A DNA stretch of 64,000 bases, taken from Todiramphus chloris collaris (taxonomy: Eukaryota; Chordata; Aves; Coraciiformes; Alcedinidae). The notes beneath the pieces are model-generated. The model made no database searches and was not told where the DNA came from. It saw nothing but the letters and a program-made list of their open reading frames with translations. Where the stretch lies: the NCBI GenBank assembly GCA_025345505.1, contig JANVCC010000018.1, positions 56,896,570 to 56,960,569 on the forward strand. Direction: 5' to 3'. Shown here one piece after another: positions 37,121 to 50,900 of this stretch; within the stretch, counting starts at the first letter, position 1, and every line of letters begins with the position of its first letter. A program made the position numbers and the translations under genes.

Positions 37121-40100
37121 CATCTCTCTGCAGGGCTGGTGGGCAGATGGGGATATTCAGCTGCTCAGGAAGAATTTACAGCTCAATTTACTTCTTCCAG
37201 GGACAGGTTGTTGGCCAGATTAAATACCCCTAGTTGGATTCAGCAAACCAGACCACCAGCTGGACCACACAAATAACTGAATGTGGGAGAGCTTTGTCTA
37301 CATCTCTTAAAACTAACCAGTAGGATTGTGTCTTTCCCTTGCCTTATTTAAGAGTTAAATAGCAAGGGGGTTTCAGATGGGAGACAGTTCTTGATAAAAG
37401 CAGAAGCAAAAACCACAAAAATGAACAAGAGTGTTCAGAGGGGAAATAAAAAAAAAAAAAAAAAAGAGGAAAAAGCAAAACAAGGAGCTAAACCCAGAGT
37501 GTCCCTGATCTCAGATACTCTCTACTACAACACGTGGGGGAATAGAAGAAATGCTGTTTATCTAGCAAAGACTGGAAAAGCAGCATCAAGTAATTCAAAA
37601 GCTACAGATTGAAGAAAATAAAAAAAAGAGGGTGAAAGGAAAATAAAAAGAATTTAGGATACAAATGTGAGCTTTGTTATACACTGCCACATAAACTTTT
37701 ATTTCAAACACCAGTGTGCCTTTCCCTGCTTACGCAAGTGGTAGTGAAAAGAAAGCTGGTTTGTCTTACCAAGAGCACAACGTGGGATATGATAGCATTC
37801 CGATATTCATCAAGGGATAAAATGTAAAAGGAATTTGGCTCATCACAATAATAATTCATAGCAGTAGTACCTGTAAAACCGTGATATGACTTTTTCTGGA
37901 AATGACCAAGGAAGCTGCTGTCACATTGTTCCCTCCCAGACAGGACAATGTTTGATAATATTTCCTGTAGCCATGGTGAAGCATTAAAAAGTACATCCAG
38001 CTCATTTGGGCAACCAAGACTTTCTCCAATCCTGGAGATGTAGACAGGATGTAGACTACCCTGATGGCAGGTGAACTACTCCATTGGAACTACAAAGAAA
38101 CTGAAGAATATGGACCTTTGTAGGTCAAATGTATATGGCAATGATAGTTTCTGCCCACACAGCAATAAATATGTAAAATTGGAAGTCAATCATCTTACTT
38201 GCTAAGTAAGAGCTAATGGAGAATCTTATGACCTTACTGGAGAAGATCTGATTAAGAACTGCAAGTAGTTGTGACTAAATTTGTGTGAAACTTCTGTCCT
38301 GACAATTGCCTCCCAGTTACAAAATACCTCAAGCCCTTAAGTCAATTTAAAGTAATTTCCAAGGAAGGATTACAGAGTAGGATTATGAACAACTTCTCTT
38401 AAAATGAAAGCTAAATTGAATGGGTGCTAATTATCAGTCAAATTCATGTTGTGTTAATTATTAAAGTACAGTTCTGGAATAAGATACTAAATATCAGTTA
38501 TGGTCGGTAAATATACACAAAGGAGGTCCTATTTCTGACAGTTAAACTGCTCAGGGAATTATAATGAGAAACTAAGAGGCAGAAAAATGCAGAAAAGAAA
38601 CAGTTATGGCCCAGGTTTCAGATCTGTCTGACCAAGCTGTATCTTGTTCTCTCACCTGGTACCATGTTAGTGAACAACTGAATAAGGGAATCCAGTGTTA
38701 AGGTATCATAAATGATTTAAACTGTGAACTGCTGAACCCTTCATTGAAATTGTCCCAGCAGCTTTATTCTGAGCCATGGGAGCAGATCTGTCAGGCTGAT
38801 CAGTGCACTGAATAAATGACAGGCTTTGCTGTACCTTGTAGTAAAGTGGCAGCAGAAGGACCCATCAGCAGAACGGCACCATCACCAGTCATCCCCCCAC
38901 AGTGAAAGTGTTGTGTCATACCATTTACCAGCTGCCTCTGAATACTTGTGGTTGATATGCTGATGGGAAAGTAGCACATAAATATTGTTATTAATTCAGA
39001 AGTATTCCTCTATAGCCCTCATGAGTCACTGTAATTTACTTTTTGTTTCTGTGGTTTTAGGCTCTGAAACGTATTGAAGCCTAAACTTTATGATACAGCA
39101 TGAATGTACCATGACTCTTATACTTAATTGCTATGCATTGTTATTTTCAGAGACAGCCCTGGGTTTAGTTCACATGGTTCACATGAAGTTGCAAGAATTC
39201 AAACAAAAAAATCTGCACTGTATGACATAGCAGTAGATCATGGGAGCGATTCTTTACAGTGACATTCTGCAAGCATCAGCTGAAGCTGCAGTTTCAGGCT
39301 TTCCTAAGTCCAACAGTGAGAGCTTGGGCAGTACTGTCACATTTTCCAGCTCAGATCTGATACTTCATTGCTGTTACTCAGCACAAAGCTTACATGGTAA
39401 AAACCTTGCATTCTTACATGGCAAGCTTACTCTGAAGTTACAAATCCTCAAATAATTCTCCCTTATGACCTCTTGTTAATGGGGGATTATATTTTTCCTA
39501 CTATTTGTAATAAATCGGGGTAATTTAAAGAGAAGTTAAGTCAGCATGTTTGTTCACCATTACAATAAGCTGTCTGTCCCTTACATTTCCCTCTTATAAC
39601 TTAGCTGTGGCATACACCTAGTGGGTTTACGCCTGCTCTTTTAGATACGGAATGCTAATTGCATTTGCCTTTCAGAAACAGGAGTACCCCTTGATTGGTT
39701 TGGCTCAGAATTTTCTGGTTTTTCACAGGTGGATGAAATTTTTGTTGATGCTGTTCTCTAGAGCATTTCAGAGTACTAAAAATGTCTCTATCAATCCCTC
39801 ATACACAAGACAGTGATTCAATTTCCTAAAAATCAACTCTCTGCATTCCTGTAGAAGGCTGGTTGGAAGTGCATCTCGATTGAGGAACATTTGTTAAATA
39901 TCTTTAAACAGACCTTTAAGAATCTTTGAAACTGGCCATCTGGTGCTGCTTTTTAGAATTGACTATATATTTCCTGGGAGTAGCCTTTAGATGTATTTCA
40001 GCGTCTTGTGGCTCTGTTTTCATCTCAACCTTACATCATCCAATCTGGGTTGCTCATGAAAAGGTTAGTAACAGGTATATCACTCACCACCCTTCTCTTT

Positions 40101-40419
40101 CGGTGCATGCACACATCTGCTCTTACATTGCATATACATCTAAATTACTCCATCCTGCTTAGCTCACACAGACACTGTAGATGGATCTGGCTTTGGGTCA
40201 TTAACCATTGTCCTTTCTGACTGGCTTTTGTTAGATACACATATCTTCTGAATTCAGTTCCAGCTGAACTTTTGAAGCTCTAGTCATTGTGGTCAAACAT
40301 AGAAGAAAAGAGTGGTCTCACATTCACCTCTATTATTGCTTCTTCCCCCTGACCTCTCCCCTTTCCACACAAGTGTCCTTTGCTCCCCTTTTCTTAAGCA
40401 CTACTATCATTCCTCTTCT
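37121..40419. other. Intergenic, nothing identified
   Basis: Apart from the A18 run there is no exon, RNA gene or named repeat that I can support. The open frames are short and composition-like. Confidence 0.5.
37448..37465 (+). repeat. Poly(A) run, A18
   Basis: Eighteen uninterrupted A bases in a generally A-rich stretch (37400-37660). Confidence 0.88.
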
Positions 40420-41131
40420 TCTGATCCACCTTGGGGTATCCTCACTGACAAGCTGGCAGAAAGGGACCTGGGAGTACTGATTGACAAGTGGCTGAATATG
40501 AGCCAGCAGTGTGCCCAGGTGGCCAAGAAGGACAACAGCAACCTGGCTTATATTAGAAATAGTGTGGCCAGCAGGACCAGGGAGGAGATTGTCCCTCTGT
40601 ACTTGGCATTGGTGAGGCCACACCTCAAGTACAGTGTTCATTTTTGGGCACCTCAATACAAGGAAGACATTGAGGTGCTGGAACAGAGCAGAGAAGAGTA
40701 GTTAAACTGGTGAAGGGACTGGAGAACAAGTCCTATAAGGAGTGGCTGAGGGAACTGGGGCTATTTAGTCTGAAGAAAGGGAGGCTGAGGGGAGATATTA
40801 TCACTCTCTACAACTACCTGAAAGGATGTTGTAGAGAGGTAGGTGCTGGCCTCTTTTCACAGGTAACTAGTGACAGAACGAGAGGGAATGGCCTCAAGGT
40901 GCACCAGGGAAGATGTAAACTGGACATCAGGAAAAAAAATTTCTCTGAAAGCATTGTCAGGCATTGGAACAGGCTGTCCAGGGAGGTGGTTGAATCACCA
41001 TTCCTGGGTGTGCTTAAAAGCCATATAGATGTTGTGCTTGGGGATATGGCTTAGTGGTGGACTTGGTAGAGTAGGGTTAATGGTTGGACTCAATGATCTT
41101 AAAGGTCTTTTCCAACCTTGACGATTCTATG
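40420..41131 (+). mobile_element. CR1 LINE, 3' about 0.7 kb
   Basis: Sense-strand CR1 3' part ending TTTTCCAACCTTGACGATTCTATGAA. It encodes the conserved C-terminal blocks ([19 protein letters not shown] at about 40580-40640; [11 protein letters not shown] at about 40957-40990). The reading frame is broken near 40685: the frame 40312-40701 ends and 40710-41054 continues in another phase. Its sequence closely matches the complement of the 3281-4905 copy, so the two form an inverted pair about 36 kb apart. Confidence 0.94.
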
Positions 41132-44100
41132 AACTGACACCTGAGTGGCAGAGTACATTTACTTCTCAGTCTCCCCTTTTTCATTCTCTCCACACCTCTC
41201 CCTTGTTTATATTACTTCAGTTGTTTCTTCTTATGAAGGCTATGAAGTAAAATGAAACCAAATGGTTTTACTACCAGACTCGCTTGTAATCACAGAGCCT
41301 CAGCCTGGGGAAAGGAGGGTAGGGTCAGCAGTGTCTCTTGGATAAAATTGCCAGCACAACTTTTTCTGTAATCAGTGCTGTGAAGGCAGAAGGAATTCTG
41401 CATGTACCAGAAAATTAGGATGCAATATAACAGGGACAGGAGGGAAAAGTGTTGTCAGCTGGTCCGCCACCTTTGAAAAGGTGATGTAAATGAAATTAAA
41501 CTAACAACAGCAACTGCTCTTTCTTCTATAAAGGAAATAAAGCACTAGGATAAATGATCCCAGAATTAAACCAACAGGTGTCAATTTGTTTAGTTCTTGA
41601 TGTGCCTATAGGAGGAAACCAGAGATGAGATAAATTAATGCAGAAATGGAAACAGAGGTATGGTCAGCAAGAAGCTGAAAAACATATTGTCACTATTATT
41701 TAATCTATGATGAAATAATCTCTACTCATTCATAGCAGATGTCTAAACAGATCAATAAAATTCTACAGCTGTTCGCACAGCCATTATCCAGGAGGAGCTG
41801 GTACAGGAACCAATACTTTACATTAGTGAAACAGGTATTTTCCAGAGCATGAGATTAAGGAACTGCTTTTGTTCTTTTAGGTTTTCTTTTTGTGACTGAA
41901 AAATTGGAGGGTAGTTCCCCTTTCTACTTTATGCTAGAGCACAAAATACCTGGTTTCACAAATGGTTTGATTCTCACCATATTATCAATGCACTGTAGAA
42001 ATGTACCTCAGACCATAACATAGGCTTCTATGGAAAAAGGAAAATGTGGATAAAATTTCTCAGGCCAAACAACATTGCCTGCTCAAGGGTATGTTCCTTT
42101 TTTGTAAGAAATAACATATTGTTTTATTCTGCTGTCAAAGTAGAACAATGGTAGAAACTTCAAAAAACATCTTACAGCAAAAATGTAATTCAAAATGATA
42201 AAGGAAGTTATTTTTTGTGGTGATGCTTTGTTCATAAAAGAAGCCTCCAGTGAGTAGATGACAACAAAATCTGTCATGTAGCTACTCTAATAATTCTGTT
42301 CTCTGGAAACAGGATTTAGAGTTACAGACAGCAGGAGGGGAATAAAAATGGGTAAATCTCCACATGACACTGACAGATATCAGTGTATTCCTGCTAGTTA
42401 TTCAAAAAGTAACGCCCAAAATAATAAATAAATCCAAGGTCATCCTTTTACCACCCCTTTTTCTCCACTGTTACTCCTCAATTAGCTGATAGAAGAGCAT
42501 CTGATTTTGCAAGCCACTTGAACAGTGGACGAAGTGCACAATTCTGTCAGCTCTGGTGATGACACCCCTATGTCAGATGCTTGTCTTGCTGTCATGCTAT
42601 TCACTAACAGTACCTCAGATACTACTGCTCTTCCGGTGTCCCTCTCCCATTGAAGAGTGATTTTGACTCTTTTTTCCAGATTCTAGTTACTGCTTTCTGA
42701 AACATATTTCTACCAACCAGCCCCTGATTTCTGTTCAGTAGATAGGCCATATGCAGGATAACTAACCCAGTTCTGCTGAAAACAAGATTTGGATGTCCCA
42801 CGTGTATGTGCATTGGGGTCAGGGATGGAAGGACTGGTGGAGACTGGATTTTGGATCAAATCCCTCTAAAGAGGGAGTACATTAGATAAGCTACCATTAT
42901 ATTTTTAAATATCTTGAAAGCCTGGGAGGGAAGATTCACACATCTTAGTCTCTTGTAGTCATCCCTGAAATGAATCCCTCTGACCTCTTGAGCTACAGGT
43001 TTGTCCCATTTCTACATGTTTGCAATATATCATGTTATTTCTGTATCATTCTCCTCACCACAGACGCTCAGCTCACTTTCTAATGGAATTTGTAATGAAT
43101 GAAAAGTCTTCATGCATGTTAATTAATAGTAAGGGCTGAGCAACTCACCATTCTACTTCCTCACAAATCCTCTTTGAAGTATCTTTTGGTTATCGCTCTC
43201 CAGACCATCTTAAACACAAGTAAATATTCTATTCTTTATGAGTCCTTTTACCTTACTAGTGTCATCTGAGCTTCAGTAGTGCATCAAATGATGTAATCAG
43301 CACCTCTTTTCTGTTGTTTCTTTTCACATCCCCTTTCCTACAACCTTACATTTGCTGCACCTAATGCATATTGTGCTTTCTGCTTAGAGGGAAGTAGAAA
43401 AGAGAACCATGGCAGTGGAAATCTTGCTTGAGAGATCAATTTCTTGTTTTGGTTTGTTCTGCTTTTTTTTTATAGAAGGAAGAAATGTCAGTATAAGCCA
43501 ATTTCTTGGGAACATACACCCTGAGACTTACGTTTTCAAAATTAATCCCATGAGAAAGAAAAGAACGATAATTAAAAGTGAGTATTTGAAAGTCAGCTGG
43601 GCACCTTAAGCTGAGATTCTGGTACACCATTAGGGGGCCATCGCAATATAAGATCTTAAGAATGAAGCTTTTAGAAAGACTTAGAAGTATTATTCAGCCA
43701 AGACACACTTGTTCAGGGATAAGTAAGAATTCTTTGCAATTTTCTCATGGGTCCTGCAGAATCCTAGGAGCAATTTCATACATTGGGAAATGCAGGTCCA
43801 CTGCACTTTAGTGACTGTCAGTGGGTGGTTAAAAAGCACAATGTCCACATTGTACCTAAGCTGTAATTAAAGAGGTATAAACTATTTTTCAATATAGAAA
43901 GCTTTGTCTTCTGACTAGAAGAATAAATAACTCATCGCTCAGGAATGCTGGACAGTCATAGTTTCATTCCTCTAAATCATACTGCGTGTGTTTTGTAACC
44001 AGTTTTTACTGAAACATCGCTTCATAAAAACTCACACTAGCAGCGTCATACATTGTATTATTTCTTACTACAAGTGGGAGCTGCAGAAGCATCCTCATCA

Positions 44101-44734
44101 TCCTGCAGCTGTCTACCTCTGAGAGAGAGCAATAACTACCGTGTTTTGAAAAATAGGTGACAGTATCAAAAGGAATTTCAATAGTAATTTGAAAAGTGGA
44201 CATGTTTCACTTGCTATAAGGCTACAGGCAATGCAAAGCATCTAGATGAAGTGGCTTAGAGGATGCATTGACAGCACTGAATATTTTCTTAGACGTCTTT
44301 TAACTTGATTTTTTAATGCAGTGACACAGATCTGTAGTCAAGGTATCCTTGCATATAAGTTTTTGTGTACACAATAACAGTGACTTATAATTCTATGTAA
44401 AGCTGTCAGCACAAACACATGTTCCCTCGCATGAGTTCACCTAAAGCTCACACAGTCTCTTTGCTCAGCTAAGCACAAAAATGAGTCTCTCAGAAGGCTG
44501 CAGCCAAAGGCTGAGAAGATTCCCATGGGCCTCAGTGAAGCAGCAAGATGAAATTCAAAGGGGGGAATGCAGAGCGCTTTATGAAGGCAGGAATATACGA
44601 ATTCATGGAGTAACAAGAAAAGGCCCCTTAGGCAGCAGTGGTAATTCACACAATGAATGCAAACAGTGTCATGATAGCACAAAGAAAGCAAACATCATGC
44701 TGGGACACACATGCAGGAATATAGCCTGTAATAT
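41132..44734. other. Intergenic, few features
   Basis: No gene is recognised. At 42398-42430 the sequence TTATTCAAAAAGTAACGCCC resembles a mariner-type terminus, but no partner inverted repeat or transposase was found. The remainder is unassigned AT-rich sequence. Confidence 0.45.
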
Positions 44735-44885
44735 ATACGAAGCAATTCTTCTGTTCTACTTAGTACTGCTAGAAGTCTCAGCTGAAGCAAAGTGTCCCCT
44801 TAAGGTACCACAGTTCAAGAAAGAGGTACTCCAACTTGAAATAGTTCAGGCAAAAGCACAGAGAATGGTCAAAGCTCAAGAAAAA
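44735..44885 (+). mobile_element. Degraded old CR1 fragment
   Basis: Read on the + strand this aligns by eye with the CR1 segment 'ctgttctactcagccctggtgagg...ccacagttcaagaaaga'. Here it reads CTGTTCTACTTAGTACTGCTAGAAG and later ACCACAGTTCAAGAAAGAGGT. The encoded PQFKKE..LEIVQ..AQRMVKAQEK matches the CR1 PQFKKD..LE.VQRRATKMIKGLE block. It is far more diverged than the other copies. A larger open frame (44481-44888) overlaps it and is not a gene. Confidence 0.6.
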
Positions 44886-46198
44886 TGAACTCCAGAAAAC
44901 TGTTCCCACACATAGAGCAACATTGCGAAGGATGAGAGGGATATGGCCACAAATAGGAATCAGCTGAATGAAATAGAACTAAGGAATTCTTTATATGTAT
45001 AAATTTCCCCATTTCTGGATGTAATAAACAATAATACTGACTGAGGGCAAGCAGCAAAACAAAACAACCCCAAAAACCAGCACATGTATTCACACATATA
45101 GACCAGAGTAACACCTTTCCTATTTTTTTTCTAAACATAATTTACCCTCCTTGCTTCCCAGTGACTCAAGCAAACACCGGAGCCTCCAAATTCAGAAGGC
45201 AAACACAAAACATAAACTTTATCATCTCCTTTCTTAGAGGAACAATACTTGTGCTGTCATGATGACCATCTGGCAGCTAGCTGTCCCAGCGACTTGACAG
45301 CTTGCTGTCCAGTTTCGCCCTGGTTTGGGTAAAAAACCCAAACAAGTCCAAGAAAAATAAGTTTGTACAAGGTAAGCATTTGGCAGACAGATCCTGGTGT
45401 GCCAGGCAGCAGGTACAGACTTCTAGACCTGCCTGCAAGGGTGCTGTGGGGAGTATGCAGCAGAGGCAGGGTCACTGGGGGAAAAAGGGAAGGGCTGGGG
45501 CCTGAAGACACAAATCCGGAGGAAAACTGGCTTCCTTATCTTTGCTGCTCATTGACTGGCTTGTTTTACTTTCTAAACATAATTTTTTTTTAGATCATCT
45601 TCATGATTTTGTGGGGAGGAAGAGTGCAGAGACACAACTTAGGATTTTTTAAATCCTTGGTAGGACAGTACTATTTCCTTACAGATGTACCACCAGATCA
45701 GTGGTACCTGCTAGAAGTCAGGACTGAGGCTTTACATCTCACCTGAAGGACACTGCTTGGAAGAGCAGAGCCGCCTCTAACATTCCACTTGATCTAATCC
45801 TCACATTCAGCAGCAGGAAAGCCGTTTCTAGAGAACCCCATTAATGACTAAAGCAGCTGAGACGTACATACCTTGTGCCACACTTTGCTGCAACCCTGTC
45901 TAGCTCAGGGAAAGCTTCTTCAGCTTGGACTTGTGCACAGATGGCAGCTGAGTGACACAGGTCACTCCAGCCAGCATGAATGTGTGGGAAGAGACAAGAG
46001 AGTGTGCACAGTCACATCACAGCTCCACTGGCTCCCCTAGGCACCCACCTCCGTACATAATACCCCCAGTGCCACTCAGCAGGTGAATGGGATATGGCAA
46101 TGCAGCGCTACCCCAGCAATCCTTCTTTAGGTACACAGATGAGATTTTGAGAAATGTTAATTCTGCCATCATAAGATATACATATATACATTAAACCG
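44886..46198. other. Intergenic, small hairpin only
   Basis: No gene is recognised. A perfect hairpin lies at 45323-45343 (GTTTGGGT, A5 spacer, ACCCAAAC). Confidence 0.5.
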
Positions 46199-47690
46199 AG
46201 TGCTGAGGGAGATGGTGGAGGCCATTGCTAGGCCACTCTCCATAATCTTTGAGAGGTCCTGGAGAACAGAAGAGGTGCCTGAGGACTGGAGGAAGGCCAA
46301 TGTCATCTCAGTCTTCAAAAAGGGAAAGAAGGAGGACCCAGTTAACTATAGGCTGGTGAGCCTCACCTTCAGTCCTGGAAAGGTGATGGAACAGCCTCTT
46401 CTTATCACCATCTCAAAGCATATTGAGGAAAGGAGGCTTATCACGAGTAGTCAACATGGATTCAACAAAGGGAAGTCACGCTTGACTAATCTGATAGCCT
46501 TTTATGATGACACAACTAGATGGATAGATGAGGGGAGGGCAGTGGATGTGGTATATCTCAACTTCAGCAAAGCTTTCAATACTGTCTCCCACGATATCCT
46601 CGCAGCCAAGCCTAAGTGCAGCTTGGATGGTTGTGTGGTGAGATGGATCGGAAACTGGTTGAAAGACAGAGCCCAGAGAGTTGTGGTCAGTGGAGCAGAG
46701 TCTAGTTGGAGGCCTGCGGGTAGTGGTATTCCCCAGAGGTTGTTCCTGGGTCCAGTGCTGTTCAATACATACATCAATGACCTGGACGAAGGGATGGAGT
46801 GTACCCTCAGCAAGTTTGCTGATGATACAAAACTGGGAGGAGTGGCTGACATGCCAGAAGGCTGTGATGACATCCAGCATGACCTGGACAGGCTGGAAAG
46901 CTGGGCAGGGAGAAATCTAATGAAGATCAATAAAGGTGTGTGTAAAGTACTGCATCTGGGGAAGAACAACCTCACGTATCAGTACAGGCTGGGGGCTGAT
47001 CTGTTGGAGAGCAGCTCTGGGGAAAAAGATCTGGGGGTCACAGTGGACAAGAGTATGGCCATGAGCCAACAGTGTGCCCTTGCAGCCAAGAGGGCCAATG
47101 GCATCCTGGGATGCATTAAGAAAAGCATGGCCAGCAGGTCGAGGGAGGTTCTCCTCCCCCCTCTACTCTGCACTGGTGAGACCCCACCTGGAGTACAGTA
47201 TCCAGTTCTGGGCACCCCAGTTCAAGAAAGACAGGGAGCTACTGGAGAAAGTCCAGTGCAGAGCCACTACAATGATTAAGGGAGTGGAGCATCTCCCTTA
47301 TGAGGAGAGTCCTTTAGCCTCAAGAAAAGAAGACTGAGGGGTGACCTTATTAATGTCTATAAATATGTAAAGGGCAAGTGTCAGGAGGATGGAGCCAGGA
47401 TCTTCTCAGTGATATCCAGTGATAGAACAAGGGGTAATGGGTACAAGCTGGAGCATAGGAGGTTCTGAGTAAACATAAGGAAAAACTTTTTTTACAGTGA
47501 GGGTGACAAAGCTCTGGAACAGACTGCCCAGAGAGGTTGTGGAGTCTCCTTCTCTGGAGACATTCAAAACCCACCTGGATGCGTTCCTGTGTGACCTGAT
47601 CTAGGTAATCCTGCTCTAGCAGGGAGGTTGGACTAGATGATCTTTTGAGGCCCCTTGCAATCCCTAACATTCTGTGATTCTGTGAATCTA
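46199..47690 (+). mobile_element. CR1 LINE, about 1.5 kb, with RT domain remnant
   Basis: Sense-strand, 5'-truncated CR1 ending CATTCTGTGATTCTGTGAATC. The open frame 46200-47279 covers much of the reverse transcriptase: the EDWRKANV and NYRLVSLT blocks, then QHGFNKGKS, the AFNTVSHD block, GIPQ, and the catalytic FADD box at 46815-46826. A frameshift near 47150 moves the [17 protein letters not shown] block into the frame 47074-47337, and in the 3' part a stop interrupts at 47467. It cannot encode an active enzyme as it stands. It is the longest CR1 coding remnant in the window and seems younger than the 44.7 kb fragment. Confidence 0.95.
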
Positions 47691-47928
47691 AAATTAATGA
47701 AAATGAAGGACTGTCCTGGATTTCTTGAAAGCCTTGGAGCTAGCCTTCCTCCCCTATTACATATGGCACTTCTCAATATTGCAACAGTCTCACACCCCAC
47801 AGTGTATCCTGAAAACAAGGACCATACAAGGATCCTCAGAAAGCAGAACAAAGGGCTATCTAATGCAGTCAGAATTAAAAAGCGAATTTTGGGACTGAAT
47901 CCTCAGCCAGGTTCCTACACTCACCCAA

Positions 47929-47964
47929 GCAGATGTGGCATTTCATGCAGATGTGGCATTTCAT
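47929..47964 (+). repeat. 18-bp perfect tandem duplication
   Basis: GCAGATGTGGCATTTCAT at 47929-47946 is repeated exactly at 47947-47964. A partial third unit begins at GCATATG. Confidence 0.9.
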
Positions 47965-50900
47965 GCATATGTTGTGATCTAGAAGTTAAAAAAAAAACAC
48001 ATGCAAAAGGACAGGGAGAGACATCTACTCCAAATACCAAGATCCAGGACAGTGACATTTCACTGAACTAGTAGACAGCTGGGTTCACAGCTAAGTGTCC
48101 CAGTTTGGAGCAGAGATCGCAGCAGAGCAGCATTCCTACTGTGTAACTGTCCCAGTTTAGGCCATGCACACTAAAGCAATTAGGATCCTGTGGCCAGGAA
48201 GTAAAGGAACATCTTCTTAAAAGAAAACAAACGTGTTTCAAGATCTCTTGGACTTATGAGTGGCCTCAGCATCTGAGCAGCGTTACATATCCTCACCAGA
48301 AAAACACAGGCATGCAGCACAGAAAGGGATGTGGCTGGAGAACCGATCTGGGCACCAGGAAGTAGCAGTTTTGAGAAAGGCAGCCATTGAAGGAGCCACT
48401 TCAAAGGTGTGACAGAGTGGCAAAAAAATCACCTAGCTACTGGTTTCAAGGCTGTGTTGTTCCCAACTCGCTATGAAGGCTTATAGATGTTGGCAATATA
48501 CAGTGTTAGTCTGAGGCAGTGGAGTCGAGGGATGGATGTGTTTATGCATTTGAGCAATCACTGACTTTTCACAGCAGTCTAAAATGTTTACAACTTCTCT
48601 AGCACAACAAACTTCCCAGTAATACACTCTCTGCCAAAAGACATTTCCTTACATCATAACTGAAGGATATGAATCGCAGGAGAGAGACAGTTTCCCAGTT
48701 CAGTAATTATCAGCTCTTTGGCTGGAGGAAGTAGTGAGAAATAATGACGTTACATGAATAACAGATGGGATAGAAATTTTGGTGATGACAATACGCCAAT
48801 AACACATATTTTACCTGGGACTTCTTTACTACTTGCTCTGGACCATGTTTTCCCCTCAAAGTTTCTATTACAAAACAAAAAAAAAAACCAAAAACCACAA
48901 ACCCTAATCATCTTGCTTTCGTTTCCATCCTACCCAGGCAGGGAAGTCCAGACTCCTTGCTCAATCAGTTTCAGCCTTAAACCTGCAGATAGGATGCAAG
49001 TGAGTCATGTTAACAATGTTCTCCATATTTTCTGACTCACTGCACTTTTGTATGTCAAAATTGGAAGTTGTTTTTGCACCGTCATCCATCTTAGATAACA
49101 GAGCAAATCCCTTAGCTATAGTGTTCTCACCCATTTATTTTCTATAGAAGCTTAGGTGACACTGAAGACTTATCAAGGGACTTCTTACTAGCTTTTACTA
49201 TTTGTCACTGTGTCCATATAATCTAAACAATATTTTCTTTTTAAATCCAATGATGCATTAGTAACACACATGAAGCATAAGACTTATGAAGATCTTGGCC
49301 TTAACATCTGACAATAATAAGGATGTAGACAAAAACACATACACACCCACCTGTATATTCTCAGTTGTGGCTTAGAGGGCCTGCTTTATAAAACAAACAT
49401 TGAAAAATCACCTCTGTCTTTTTTTACTCTGTTTTCCATTATTCTGTTTAGACACAATGACCAAGACAAAGACTCCCAGATGTACCCAAAGGAAAGTGAA
49501 ATGTCACCCTGAAGAAGGGCGTGAGAAATTATTTCAGCTTATTAGCTAAAAAAAAAAAAAGTCTGTGACCATTGTTTACTGGTCAGAAGGCTCCTGTATA
49601 GGTTTCTGGTTTCCCGTAACAAACGGAGCCTGAGTCACCTCCCAGGGTATTGGAAGTACATCCCAACTAGACTTTGTCTTTCCTGGCAGTGTCCTGCTTG
49701 GCAGGTGGGTAATGAGAAAAGTGCTACAGTGACTCAGCTGGCCGATGGGGTGACGCCTCCATAACTAACAGACAGTCAGGCAAAGCAATCCTTATGTGGG
49801 AAAAATCTGAACCACTGATTCAGGGGTTACTAATTGGGGATCTGAGACTCAGAGGGGCCTAACCCTACCATTTTCTTCATTCTTGCGTTGTGGACTCATA
49901 ATAATAGCTTAATTATGGTTTTAATTTTGGAAATACAGATTATTGTTCTTCAATATACAGGCCAGAGAGATAATGATTTCTTTGTTGCAAGTTTGGCAGA
50001 ACTTTGGCTTCTTGTTTATAATGTCAACTGGATAATTTATTTGCATGCAGGAGGTAGTTTGCTCCACTGGATACCCTTTAGCCTTTACTTCTCCTTTGTT
50101 CAGAAATAACATAGTATATTACAATTGTGATTACATTACAATAAGCCTTCAATTATTGGGTAAACCAATTTAATCAAACAAGAGCATGGTTCATACATAG
50201 CTGCAATTACCTGTAAAGCTATGGGTACTGGCAGTTAACAATACTGTCTTTTACTCCATAATGAGAAATGGCATCTCCTAATTTAAATATGCTCAACTAT
50301 CAGCAGGACTTCCACTGTCAAAGAATATTATGGTAATTATTCTATTATGGCGTTATTCCACCTTACAACCCACAGATGGACAGTGAAAAGATGAAAAATT
50401 TGGTGTACCTTGAATGCATTGTACAGTCCCCTCACTGCCATCATGCAGCAGCAATCTTTACATCTATTTCATTATATATGAAAAAGATCACAAGTGTAAG
50501 CTCATGTGATGCAATTCTTCAGCATCTACTATCAGGGCGAGAGAGCCTTGGCAGCCTTGACCAGCGTGGGAACTATCAGTCTGTTAGCAACAGCCTCTCT
50601 ATTGCTGACAGCTGCCCTGAAGAACTTTGGCTTCTACCACCAAGTATGTGCTTGGGCATGGCCAAGCGTAATTCCCAGGAAGAAAGGACGGTCCCAGGAG
50701 CAGGAGCTGGTGGCTTACTGGTGCATAACCCATTGGCCAAGTTAGCCTCTGTGTATGCCCTGTCTGTTTCAGCTCTGAGGGAAAGGATGAGGTTCAGTCT
50801 ATGAGCATGCCTAATTTTCACTGTCTCCGTGGAGGTGTCTGCACAGGTTAGTGTCTAAAATCCTGTTATTATCAATGCAGATTTGGTGAATACAGCCTGG

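Noticed and set aside
44481..44888. 135-codon + open frame
   Set aside because: Its 3' end is a degraded CR1 fragment and the rest matches no protein that I know.
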